From: Ophioderma brevispina
Lineage: Eukaryota; Echinodermata; Ophiuroidea; Amphilepidida; Ophiodermatidae
DNA length: 64,000 nucleotides
Reading direction: 5' to 3'
Assembly (NCBI GenBank): GCA_023653785.1
Contig: JAMKCH010010298.1
Span: 62,001 to 126,000 of the forward strand
Shown: piece after piece, positions 34,851 to 44,334 of the stretch
Layout of the letters: each line of letters opens with the position of its first letter
How positions within the stretch are numbered: the stretch's first letter is position 1
Made by a program: the position numbers and the translations under genes
The notes under the pieces: model-generated
What the model saw: the letters and a program-made list of their open reading frames with translations, nothing else
What the model was told of the DNA's origin: nothing
Database searches by the model: none

Positions 34851-35647
34851 ATAGAAGTGTATTCATACATGTCATACTGACGTATTGACATTAAATTAGT
34901 GTGTGTGCTTCTAGTACCTTTTAAGATGTTAGTCAACAGTCACATATGTGAATGTAATACGTATCTTGGAAATAGGTCTTAGATGTTACCCGTGAATGTG
35001 GCCAAATCAAATTACCCAAAGACTAAAATAATACTTTTAGCGCCTCGGACTGATTTAAATTGACAAATGAGACAGAAAATAGCCGAAAAAGTATTCAAAA
35101 TGTGCCATTGTGATATTCTGAATTAGCTATCTATTGAAATAACATTGGCATGTGAATTAAAGCCACTACCAAAAAGTAGTAGAACCGCGAGGCAATTAAA
35201 AATATATACAAATGATTTTTTTATAAATTAAATAAACTTAGACTTGAAAACATGGAAGCAAACAAATGAAATGCCCCAAAAGAACTACCATCAAAAAAGA
35301 AATCTGCCCAAGCAAAGTTGGTCTAGATAAAACAAACACCCGTTTTAGAACAAACACTAAACTCACACACAGATTAGCATGTTGATCAAAAGGTGCCATG
35401 TAGAATATTCAAACAATAAATTAGGGCGAAGATTAAAACATGACAGGAGGCTTCAAGATGAAGAATCCACTTTTTAAGTGATGGTTCAATTTTCTTTACT
35501 TTCAGCAATTTTATACTCAATGTTTCTCTTAATTTTAACTAAGCTAAAAATCAATTTTGGTTTCGTTTGCTGAAAAAAAATACCAATTTTAATAGACAAA
35601 CTCAGTTCTGATATAGTAATCACGAAACACTACCGTTTATCACATAC
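34851..35647. other. Gene A intron 3, outer part: nothing recognised
   Basis: AT-rich, no homology or paired ends. Confidence 0.4.
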
Positions 35648-35928
35648 CACATTTCCACTCTGTAAATTTTCTTCAACCTGAGAAAGCATTCGTTCATCAG
35701 TCCTATTCACTGGTTGTTCTGCTGGATATGTATATGCCCGACAATGTCCTCCCCGTTTCCCGGTGGTGACGCTGACACCCTCCTCTTCGCACATAGTGCA
35801 GCCATGCCTCCCGTTCCACTGATGAAGTTCCTTCACTGCTGCAGCTGCTGGAAGATCCATTGTCGCTGCCAGTGGAATTACCTTACAGATTGCAACCTGA
35901 GATGCGCTGTATGGGGTGACTTCAATAC
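35648..35928 (-). CDS. Gene A exon 3: DLPA and C(2)C catalytic region
   Basis: This exon has 281 bases, an acceptor (…GTGCTTTTAG) and a donor (GTG|GTATGT), and enters in phase 1 and leaves in phase 0. The translation is fully open. It contains IEVTPYSASQVAICKVIP, ATMDLPAAAAVKELHQWNG and GRHGCTMCEEEG, followed by GGHCRAYTYP and an acidic tail ending NLQSGNV. In CACTA-type transposases the aspartate of 'DLPA' is a catalytic residue and the following NG..GC..C block is the conserved C(2)C signature. Both are intact here. The exon lies between the damaged exons 2 and 4, yet shows no stop or indel across 93 codons. Confidence 0.82.
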
Positions 35929-36560
35929 CTAAAAGCACAAAATAAATTGCATTTATCAACAACAGCACAGACACACATCTTCACTAAAACTGCTTTTACA
36001 TGGGTACGTTGGGACAGGCGGTGGCGGCCAAGCCTCATTCATTACAGCAAACCACAAAACTGTCCAAAAGAAATTACAGTAATACGGAGCACAAACCACA
36101 AACCTCGTCCTCGTCGTTATTCAGACAAAAAAAAAAATTAGAAATAACCCTTCCAGGAGTTGATTCTTCAACTCACGGTTTTTGGAATAAGAAATATTCC
36201 CTTGACAACAATAAAAAATTCAGATTTTTCGTCAAGATTTCGCTTTTACGTGTTAAACCAATGGCCACGTCTGAAATGGGATTTTGTGGCCGCCCTCCCC
36301 TGCGTTGAGAGTTTGCGGTGTAAAAGAGTCCCCTGTTTAGTTTGAAATAATTGTCATATTCATAGACTGATTAGTGTCTTATTCTTAAGAGCTCAAAGTA
36401 ACAGCAATCTACACAATATGTTTTCACTCTTAGTTACCACAAACCCATAAATCCTTTAAAATTCGCATGGACTGGAGCGGCAGCTGGCCGGCAGGTCTCT
36501 TTGCCCTCACTAAAGAAGTGGCTGTAACTCCCTGGAATCGATATAAAATTAATGATATAT
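35929..36560. other. Gene A intron 2, inner part: nothing recognised
   Basis: Short overlapping frames at 35947-36345 lack motifs. Confidence 0.4.
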
Positions 36561-36689
36561 TCAGATTCATTATTGAAAACCCTAACGCGGCCGAGAGGTA
36601 ACGAAAGGCAACGAAAACTGGTACCGGTCGGAAAATGCGTTTCGTTGCTCTGGGCCGTCAACAACTTGTTTTGGTCGCGCAAATGACTC

Positions 36690-36950
36690 TCATTGCGTTT
36701 ATCATTGCATTTGGGACGTCTTCCCGGAGAATGACGCGATGCGTTTCGTTGCATCTGGGCCGTCTTCCCGGAGAATGACGCGCTGCGTTTGATTGCATCT
36801 GGCCGTCTTCCCGGAGAATGACGCGATGCGTTTGATTGCATCTGGGCCGTATTGACGGAAAGGAAGCTATTGCTTTTTCGCTGCATTTGGGGCCGTCTTG
36901 CCCGCAGAAGGCGCAATGCTTTTCATAGTACAAATGCCATAACACTTTCG
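36690..36950. repeat. CpG-rich minisatellite, 44-bp unit, array 1
   Basis: Unit CTTCCCGGAGAATGACGCGA, TGCGTTTCGTTGCATCTGGG, CCGT is repeated four to five times. Open frames on the minus strand (HSPGRRP repeated) follow from the unit length and are not evidence of a protein. Confidence 0.9.
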
Positions 36951-37130
36951 ATTTCGATGGTGATAGCGCCCACCATTTTCGATAGGCTATTGGGTTTAAT
37001 CTGCATAACCGTATTCATTACGTAAACTGGAGCATGACGTCGCATAATAGCGCCACGCACGACCTATGATGTAGCGTAATACGCCCTCACGACTGGCGAA
37101 CTATAAGCTACAAATTTCATTCAGATCAGT
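36951..37130. repeat. Dispersed repeat R11
   Basis: GATAGCGCCCACCATTTTCG, AGCATGACGTCG and AATAGCGCCACGCACGACC resemble 57478-57600 (AATAGCGCCACCATTTTTGA, CAGCGCCACGTACGACCGG). Confidence 0.65.
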
Positions 37131-37133
37131 GTG

Positions 37134-37172
<39 letters not shown>

Positions 37173-37196
37173 TTATTTATGATTATTTATTTATTT
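37134..37196. repeat. (TTTA)n microsatellite
   Basis: About 62 bases, two interruptions. Confidence 0.95.
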
Positions 37197-37214
37197 ACCC
37201 ATGTTTTCTATTGC

Positions 37215-37495
37215 ATTTTCACGCGATGTTTTTCGTTGCACCTGGCCGTCTTTCCGGTAAATGGCGCGATGGGTTTCGTTGCTTTGGGCCGTCTTCCGGG
37301 AAAATGGCTCGATGTGTTTCGTTGCATCTGGCCGGTCTTCCGGGAAAATGGCGCGATGTTGTTCGTTGCATCTGGGCCGTTATTGACTTTCGTGCTACTA
37401 ATTTAATTCCTTGTGCCGGGAAAAAACAGGCCGAGATGCAATTAAACGCAAGCTTTGGCCTCTCGTTGCATCTGGGCCGTTAAAATACAAATAGA
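37215..37495. repeat. 44-bp CpG-rich minisatellite, array 2
   Basis: The same unit as array 1 in diverged form (CTTCCGGGAAAATGGCGCGA, TGTGTTTCGTTGCATCTGG), about five copies in the same orientation. Separated from array 1 by R11 and the TTTA tract. Confidence 0.85.
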
Positions 37496-38409
37496 TTTGC
37501 TTTGCTTGCATTTGGGCAGTCGGCCGGCAAAACGACCCGGCCGGTCCTGGTTAGTGTTTCAGTTAGTTATATCAACCACAAAATAAGGCTCAAGTTTTCC
37601 GGACCTGAGTCGTGCATAACAGCAGTCACTAGTATATCTCAATGCGACTATGAAAGGATAAAATATAATAAGATTTAAACGCATTCAACAAATGCGCTTA
37701 AAGGAATTGGAAAAAGAGAAAAGGAAGAGAAAGGTGATTTTGAAAGAACGATCGTTCTCGGGTGCCAAGCAGTTTTCAAGTAGTTTAGAGCACAAAAAAG
37801 TAAAAGAATTATGTTCACCTTCACTACGAAAGTTTATTCAGGTGGCAATGATGGGGGCGCTTAGAAAATGTTTGTCATTGTCGGTTTGTGTTCTCCAAAC
37901 CAAGACCATGCAGTAAAGACGTACTTCTTTGAAAACTGCGGTATCAGATAAATGATTAAAATGATATTAAAATTAATATGCAGTACAGGTGGGGACAAAA
38001 ATTTTTAAAAAATCATTTAATTACTGACTTTTGAAGAAGATTATATTTTAAGTATTATAACTTGGTTTCATTATTAATCAGCATAAGAACGTTAGTATAT
38101 ACTTGTACAATAGAAATAAATGTGTGGGGAAGGTTTGAAAACTTGAGGACAAAGTTGGTATTTGGTCATTTATTTAATTATTAACGCTTTTCGCAGAGGT
38201 CTCTTATTAAAATGAGTTCATCTTTATCATTGTTTAACTTTGGGCATCTGGCCTTGAGTTTTAGTATTGGAATACAAAGATGAAAAAAACTAAACTTTCA
38301 AAATAGTGTGGATAGCCAGCCAGAGAATGAAGGATGCACAAATAGGTAACTACCGTGTTTGTTTGAGAGCATTCAGAGTAATTTTTTATAATAATAAAAT
38401 CCCATTATG
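37496..38409. other. Gene A intron 2, outer part: nothing recognised
   Basis: A frame at 37692-37916 is lysine-rich but has no splice or homology support. Confidence 0.4.
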
Positions 38410-38475
38410 TGGCGGCTCTGTGGGGGTGTGTGTGAGGGGTGTGTGTGGTGTTGGGGGGGGGGGGGGGTGGGGGGG
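38410..38475. repeat. G/T-rich simple repeat abutting exon 2
   Basis: GTGTGTG followed by a 17-base G run. It borders the degraded end of gene A exon 2 and may have replaced its 3' part. Confidence 0.85.
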
Positions 38476-38758
38476 TTTGGGGGGAATTATGGCACTCAGC
38501 CTCCAAACCAAGTCCACTTATCACCACATTGATATTGAAACTTTGTACATTGTATCTTACCGTATATGGCGGAAGCTCACATACGTGGGATTGCCACTGG
38601 GCCACGCGTGCATATTTGAAACTTTTAAAGATGGACACCCCATACGTATGCCATTACCAATGACAGGTTGTTTTTATGGCTCAGGAATCCTCCATTTGAA
38701 ATAGCGCCTTGTATCTCTCTCCGTCATATTATGTAGATATATCATCTCTATGTGGATC
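38476..38758 (-). pseudogene. Gene A exon 2 (degenerate): start of the catalytic domain
   Basis: The acceptor is TTTTCCAACAG at 38759-38760. Fragments in different frames align in order with the family: RDDIST, then stop TAA, then YDGERYKALF; then GGFLSHKNNLSLV; then HTYGVSIFKSFKYA; then HVCELPPYTVRYNVQ. A GLWFG-like block is readable only if one base is restored. The family usually has a 'TDG' carrying the first catalytic aspartate before 'FkSs'; here the matching triplet reads TYG, so that residue looks lost (inference, because the frame around it is uncertain). Beyond GLWFG the exon runs into a G/C-rich simple repeat and no donor can be placed. Exon 1 ends in phase 1 while this exon reads best in phase 0, so a further break or an unseen small exon lies between them. 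Confidence 0.55.
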
Positions 38759-38872
38759 CTGTTGGAAAACATATACTTGATCCTTCAAGAAGGATTTGTC
38801 GAAAAAATTAAATTAATGGAAATAGTAAAAAAAACAAAAACAGCAAGTTGTATCGCAGCCTGATTAAATAGT

Positions 38873-39835
38873 GCCCAAGGGGGGGGGGGGGTCCATAGTA
38901 CCCAAAATTTGATTTGTTGGCGATTTCTCGGCCGGTTCGCAATCAATTTTCAAGGAGTTGTTTGCTATTATGAATACGCTATCTGATACTAAAAAAATCT
39001 AAACGCCCACGGCTTCATAGAATAATTAGTTGGGTCCCGAGGACCCCCCCCCCGGCACAACGGAAGTGAAAATTCAAGATATTTTGCTAATTAAAAAAAT
39101 TAAAGTAATTAAATTTGGGATTTCATTTGCTAGATATAACCTTAGGAGGCAATAAATTACTATAATTAAAAGGATGACTCCGAGATTTCAAGAGGAGGGC
39201 GCCCTCATTCCAAAAAAATCGTGTTTTTGCATGTAATAATGCTTGTCCAGAAATAATCACTGTGTGAAATTGCTAAGCTTTAAATCGAATTCATTCTTAG
39301 AAAATAACAAATTTGTATAAATTCCCGGATCCGGAATTTTTGTTATACACAGTATCCTATGCGGACGTTAAATACTTACACTAAATGTTAATGAATTCAA
39401 AACGAAAAAATCCGATACATCTTGAAATTCGAATGTGCATTTAGGGTATTATCTTTAGTTCTGTTGACTATTTTTCACGATTACGCAAAAAATAAGTATT
39501 CGAAAACCTCTGAGGTCAGACTTACATCCAAAGTAACCCTTTGAAGGCTGATAGCATCAATTTTAAGTTTGTCCCTGATGTGCTTCTTAACTTGTAAGTT
39601 CTATGGGGAAAAACCAAAGTGAATTTGAAGTTTCTGAAGAAAAATACAAAGTTGGTATAAATTTGGCTCTTATATTTTGCAATGATTATTTTAATTGGTT
39701 ATTCTAGAGTATGAATATTTTGGTTCAAACCATTATATTGGACGTTGCTGAGGATGGAAGAGTGAGAAACCACTCTTTTTCGGAGAGTGAACAATTTCAA
39801 TTGGCCATTAGGTCATAGGTAAAGCTATGACCTAT
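38873..39835. mobile_element. Poly-C TTAA-type repeat, copy interrupted by R7
   Basis: Begins TTAAATAGTGCCCAAGG then G13, followed by TCCATAGTACCCAAAATTTG and GCGATTTCTCGG. R7 sequence lies at 39175-39440 and family sequence resumes at 39560 (GATAGCATCAATTTTAAG, CAATTTCAATTGGCCATTAG). Confidence 0.75.
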
Positions 39836-40459
39836 GTATATATATATATAGCACTAACGACACGATCGATATGTACAGTAAAAGATACGGATAATAAAAG
39901 ACGACTTTGCACCAGGGCCTTCTTTGTATGGTGTTTGGCCTTCGTTCATTATAGTAGCTAATCATCGAACAGGTGTCACAAATTAATGCAACCTATCATA
40001 TCGTCAAACTTCCGACATCGGAAAAAAAATGCAATATTGGTTGAAAACAGCGGACATCGCTTTTCCCGCCAATCATACGAAAAAAATAGCTCTACAATGT
40101 CATCAAGCAAATAAACTACAAGCTCAAAAATATGCAAATTGTAATTCTAGTTTCAAAAATACTACAATTGAAATTGTACGTTATTTTGCCTCCTACCATG
40201 TTGAATTTGCAACCGTCTTGTTGAATAATTAGCAAGTATTCAGACAGCATGATTACCCAAAACAAACTTGCTCTATATATAGCGCCTGTGTGAACACGTA
40301 AATCATGTATCCAGATGTTATTGATCGTGGATAACGATACAAATGCTCCTCTCCAGAAGGGGACTGTGTCAAAAAAAAAAAATGTGTGGGAGTCTCACTA
40401 TTTGCTATTTACTTTCTAAGAGCTGCAAGATCATGTTGTAAATCATTTATGCCCCTAGC
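39836..40459. other. Gene A intron 1: nothing recognised
   Basis: Short (TA)n at 39836-39851; otherwise unclassified. Confidence 0.4.
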
Positions 40460-40625
40460 TTGAAAGACATGTATAGCTACTCATCCCTCGTGGTCCACCT
40501 GTATTCAAAAGTGGGTATCAATTAGCTCTTGTGCTACTAAACGCCGCGGTATTGGGTCGTTTGAAATCAGGCGGTGCTGGATGTGGGTACATGGTTGAGT
40601 GTTTAGTATGGAGGGGACACTGTAG
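40460..40625. repeat. Fragment related to the CCCTCGT element family
   Basis: CATCCCTCGTGGTCC, CAATTAGCTCTTGTGCTACT and AAACGCC correspond to 29170-29240 (AAATTAGCTCCTGTGCGCTA, AATGCC). Confidence 0.5.
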
Positions 40626-41093
40626 AAAAAATAACAGTTTAATTTACATCAAGATACCGACGAAAAGAGTTCAAAGAGAGAGTGGCTGATTTGGGAATAC
40701 CGTCAAAATATTGTATTTTGAACATGTGACCAAACGGTCATAGGGGACCGTCGTACTCTGAAAAAAAATTGGGGTATTAAAATTTTAACATCGAGTCGCT
40801 GTAAAGCTTTAGGTGGTAGTATCCATACGTGTGAAATTTGGGAGTTAACACGCCAATTGCCTATATACTATTTACTGATGCATTTTGGCGATCTGCTTAT
40901 GAAATGTTACAGGGAATCAGTTACAAAGAAGCAAACGATAACAAAAAACATTTTGTGCTGAAAATAGGCAATATCACCGTGGACCTTGCTAAAACATTAC
41001 CGTGCAAATTCTATGGGTGAATGCACATCCCATATGAGGCATTGGTGAGTGGTTACTCTGAAAGTCGGTCAAAACGTACATAGCCAGAAGCAA
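40626..41093. other. No recognisable gene
   Basis: The 60-codon frame at 40838-41020 has no recognised motif. Confidence 0.4.
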
Positions 41094-41097
41094 TTAA

Positions 41098-41925
41098 CCC
41101 TCGTCTACTCGTAAGCCATGTTTTGTAACAACACACAGGGGGAGGGGGTGGTTACCACCCCCTGTAATTTTCCACATTGGCGAGATTTTTTTTTTTGCTT
41201 CGATTTAAAAACCGTTTCGGACCGCCATTTTGAATAGTGAAACAGATTTGCAATTTTGTTTCTGTCTTGTGGTCGTGTTGATGTACCCATCAATTACCGG
41301 AAGAGTAGTTTTGGTTAAAAAAAATTCCAACTGGTTTTCAGAGGGGGATCGGCTAGAGCCCCCCCCCCCACCCCGAAAAACCACCACAAATGGATGTGCA
41401 GAAGATCTTAATCTTATACACACTTAAAAATATGGGGCCAAATATGCACCGACTAAAAATATTATGACTCCAATTGAGCTAAAACTACTCATTTTAGGGT
41501 TAAATATGACCCGACGAAAAGAGTCATTTTACCTCAAATGGGATTATTCTATTTTAGTAGGCGCATATAATTAGTTGACCCCGTATTTTTAAATGTGTAG
41601 ATTTATTATATGAGTGTAAAACTCGGTGCAGAATGATCCTGCACTTCCCATCTTATTTTAGCAAGTTTTGATTCATAATCGCTGTTTACCATGTTTACGA
41701 ACCCGCAGAATACTTAAAATGAAGATGCCTCACTAACACTATACAGAGTGACCAAAAATAAATGTAATCCTTAATTGCAGTTGTTTATATAATGTTATTT
41801 AATTTTTGAAACAGATTCTAAATGGCAAATTATTTTCATATATTCTGTCCGATTTTTGTCTGATACGGTTCACTGGTTTTGAAAACAAAGGATATTATGC
41901 AACCCTACCCTTCCATAGACGAGGG
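41098..41925. mobile_element. piggyBac-like non-autonomous element (TTAA target, CCC ends)
   Basis: TTAA|CCCTCGTCTA at 41094 and TAGACGAGGG|TTAA at 41916-41929: perfect 10-base TIRs starting CCC, flanked on both sides by TTAA, the piggyBac signature. GGGGTGGTTACCACCCC lies at ~41146. A second small MITE is nested at 41419-41597. There is no transposase inside. Confidence 0.82.
41419..41597. mobile_element. TA-flanked MITE nested in the piggyBac-like element
   Basis: CACACTTAAAAATATGGGG and CCCCGTATTTTTAAATGTG are inverted ends, with TA on both sides (41417-41418; 41598-41599). Tc1/mariner-like by target only. Confidence 0.75.
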
Positions 41926-42279
41926 TTAATTAATCGAACTTTGGAGCGACTTCAATTGTGGTGTACTTTAAGTAATCGTTTTTGTTCTCAAAACCAATGA
42001 AGGAAATAAGATGCAATTTGAAGAGTATGTGCAGAAAATGCTATGAATAAAATGCTATGAACGCAAAATTTCAAAATTTAAAATAATTTTGAAATTGTAA
42101 CACCAACTTAGATACGTTAGAGGATTGAATTTATCTTGGGACCCGTGACCGCTGTATATTTTGGGTGTAATTAAAATGATACCAAGAACACACGCAAGGT
42201 TAATAAAATGAAATGTGCCTTACTGTATGAAAGCTACAGTACATTAGTGTTATAATTATTAAAATATGCCAATGCTTAC

Positions 42280-42823
42280 CTCTGAAGAAATCCTGTATCT
42301 GTGTAGCAGGGTTTATTTCCATGAACACAGAACGCGGTTTTCCATCCTCGTTATACTTGGAATGCCCACAAAAGGTGCAGACCTCTTCTTCTCCAAATAG
42401 TTTTTCACACTTCTCGCAGAAGTGATGAAAAACTACGTCTGTGGCGATATCACTATGCTTTCTTCTCTCTTCTGACATAGCCTTCATAAGCTTATACGTC
42501 GACTGCAGGTACTCAGCATCAGCTATTTCACTACCACAAAGTGATCGCAAAAGATCCAACAAATCTGGCAAAACTGATTTTTGCAGTCCATGTTTTGTAA
42601 TTATAGAAAAAATCACACGGAGTGCTTCCTCCTGACTAAGTCCTGAAGACTCTGCAGTTTCAGAACTGCCCGCGAATGAGCACTCTGTATCAGGCATTAC
42701 CTTGCAAGACGCACTTTGCAAGGAGTTTTTAATCTTCGTCATTCGGCGCAAAATGTCCTCATTCTCTGTGCGAATCTTTTTGAGTGATCTGTATTGAGTC
42801 GACCTTGATCGAACTGGTGGCAT
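42280..42823 (-). CDS. Gene A exon 1: N-terminus and zinc ribbon
   Basis: This exon has 181 codons plus one base and ends at an AG|GTAAGC donor. The ATG at 42823 is the first one after an in-frame TAA about 27 bases upstream, so it is the likely start; a pyrimidine-rich stretch ending in CTACAG just before it leaves open an upstream non-coding exon. The N-terminus is basic (MPPVRSRSTQYRSLKKIR), followed by a Ser/Glu-rich linker and a helical part around residues 75-125. Near residue 145 there is a CxxC-x9-CxxC zinc ribbon (HFCEKCEKLFGEEEVCTFCG), then FMEINPATQIQDFFR. In this family a zinc ribbon followed by a hydrophobic 'qLq.l/ff' strand precedes the catalytic domain, which fits. No frame damage is seen. 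The family assignment is from remembered motifs, not a search. Confidence 0.82.
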
Positions 42824-43423
42824 ACTGTAGCCAGTAGAAATAACGACTAATTAGAGGGTAACAATGAACTACAACAATTTAACTAGGCGCCAGGATCAAG
42901 CGACCGCGATTGGTATATATATATACTGATATAGAGAACAAATGTTGAGCAAAATCACTTGTTAAGAGGGACTCCAGCTCACAAAAAAGATAATGTGAAA
43001 ACAAATATATATAGTTTCACTGATGATTGGTTTGAGAATTGGCCGTTTAGCTGATACACAGATGTAGATCGTATACTAATGGTGACAGTGAAAACCGAAA
43101 AAGTAATTGATACTCGTGACACTTAATCATTCCCGGTCGAAGAATGTGATTGGGTTCGGTACTACAGTTTTGATTGGTGCAGGGTTACTTTCACTCTGAG
43201 AAAAATGTAAAGCGATCGTTATTGGCTGAGAACGTTAAGCTTGGGATTGTGGGTAAAACACATACGATTTAGGCGAGATCATAGTTCACCGTTCGAATGC
43301 AAGCGCGGTCGTTTTGAAGACCTTGGCAACCAGATCGTTTGTATGCTCCTTATTTCCTGTATCCGTGCAATCTGCAAACCTTCAGTCATAGCATTGCCGC
43401 TTTTTCATTAACTTTGGAAAGAT
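42824..43423. promoter_or_regulatory. Shared spacer of head-to-head genes A and B, CCAAT-rich
   Basis: This 600-base spacer separates the two divergent start codons. Six ATTGG pentamers lie on the plus strand at 42909, 43026, 43038, 43149, 43173 and 43221; these are reverse CCAAT boxes, the NF-Y target. On the minus strand, 43256-43241 reads TTACCCACAATCCCAA, close to the ZNF143/Staf-type site (CCCAYAATGC). A short TATATATATA tract starts near 42915. Divergent pairs with NF-Y and ZNF143-like sites commonly share a bidirectional promoter. The function is inference. Confidence 0.5.
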
Positions 43424-43514
43424 ATGGATTCAGATCACCGTTCAAGTACCATGGAGTCAGATGAAAAGGAGGGAAATAGCCGTCCGGTTCGAGACAAAAG
43501 ATCCAACTTTAAAC
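43424..43514 (+). CDS. Gene B exon 1
   Basis: The ATG at 43424 has an in-frame TAA 15 bases upstream and opens 30 codons, ending at the strong donor C|GTAAGT. The peptide is MDSDHRSSTMESDEKEGNSR then PVRDKRSNFK, hydrophilic and mixed-charge with no signal peptide. It leaves in phase 1, which exon 2 (50838) matches, recreating an Arg codon at the junction. No family is recognised for this exon. The following intron is about 7.3 kb and holds several transposons. Confidence 0.6.
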
Positions 43515-44330
43515 GTAAGTTTATTTAATTCAACATTTTCTTTTCTTCTCAAAATAAAACATATTGAATACTTTTATTATTCAACATGTTAATACATATG
43601 TAATAAGGGAGCGATCATTATTTACCCCAGTAGAGGAAATGGGTGAATTCCCTAATTTAATCCACGACTCACAGTAAGAACTCCCTTCTGCATGCTTCCA
43701 CCTAAACTGCAACTAAAATATTCAAGTAGAGCCGAGCCGACTTGTAGTTGTGTACACTAAAAAAGTAAAAAAAAACTGATTTAAAAACACTTATTTAAAA
43801 CACTTAAAAAAAAAAAAAAAAAAAAACCTTTTTTCAATATTTAACACCTTGTAGCAAAACATGTTTAAAGTCTAAAAATTTTGATGCATTTGACACAAAG
43901 CGTTTAGGCATTTATTTCAAAGTGTTTGGAAATTGGACATGTTTCATACCTAAACAGTTTTTCGCACCACGTTTCTAAATACTTTTAGTGTAGTCGTTGC
44001 GTTAACTATACAAATCTTAAATTTGGCCCGTTGAATCAAAGTGCTTGCAAAAGTTGTATTAACTTGATTCAGTGAAGTCTAATAAATAACAGAATTATCC
44101 ATTTCTAATGGTTATTACTTATAACATGCTCTGTATTACCTAAAATTTTGAGGCATAAAGCTACCTTGAAATAATCTTAGGAAGAAATGTTTTAAACGTA
44201 GGGCCTATACGCACACGCATTTAGTGAGTTCAAGGCACATCAAGACAACCTAATGAAATACTCAAATATTTTTTTCAGTGCATAAGAAAACAGCTTGTTT
44301 AAACATTATTATTGTATCGCATGCTTTACA
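43515..44330. other. Gene B intron 1, first part: nothing recognised
   Basis: A22 near 43805; otherwise unclassified. Confidence 0.4.
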
Positions 44331-44334
44331 CTTA

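Larger units (their letters stand above)
23645..42823 (-). pseudogene. Gene A: multi-exon CACTA/EnSpm-like transposase gene, probably decaying
   Basis: Exons at 42823-42280, ~38758-38476, 35928-35648, 33194-32929, 30002-29808, 28354-28207, 27303-27210 and 24049-23645 follow the order expected for an animal Transposase_21-type (CACTA/EnSpm superfamily) transposase, which cuts and pastes DNA in the nucleus. The visible landmarks are a zinc ribbon, an ELPP region, DLPA with a C(2)C motif, DYLH, a WLLYY block, GPLWAFS and a C-terminal domain. Splice phases match at exon 3/4, 4/6, 6/7, 7/8 and 8/9, which supports one ancestral transcript. Exons 1, 3, 8 and 9 are fully open. Exon 6 has one stop, and exons 2, 4 and 7 have frame breaks. 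The last exon ends in phase 2 at a good donor, so at least one further 3' exon is missing or not recognised. Introns are packed with MITEs and a LINE. It could be a dying domesticated gene, an old transposon copy, or an intact gene with assembly indels. Confidence 0.7.

Noticed and set aside
35714..35932. 72-codon plus-strand frame
   Set aside because: Antisense shadow of gene A exon 3.
36434..36945. 160- and 95-codon minus-strand frames with repeated HSPGRRP
   Set aside because: They follow the 44-bp minisatellite; several frames and both strands are open, and no homology is seen.
36690..37495. CRISPR-like repeat array
   Set aside because: Units are contiguous without unique spacers, and the genome is eukaryotic.
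38306..38704. 132-codon plus-strand frame
   Set aside because: It is the shadow of gene A exon 2 and the G/T simple repeat on the opposite strand.
40838..41020. 60-codon plus-strand frame with mixed composition
   Set aside because: It looks protein-like but has no recognised motif, splice support or neighbour logic.
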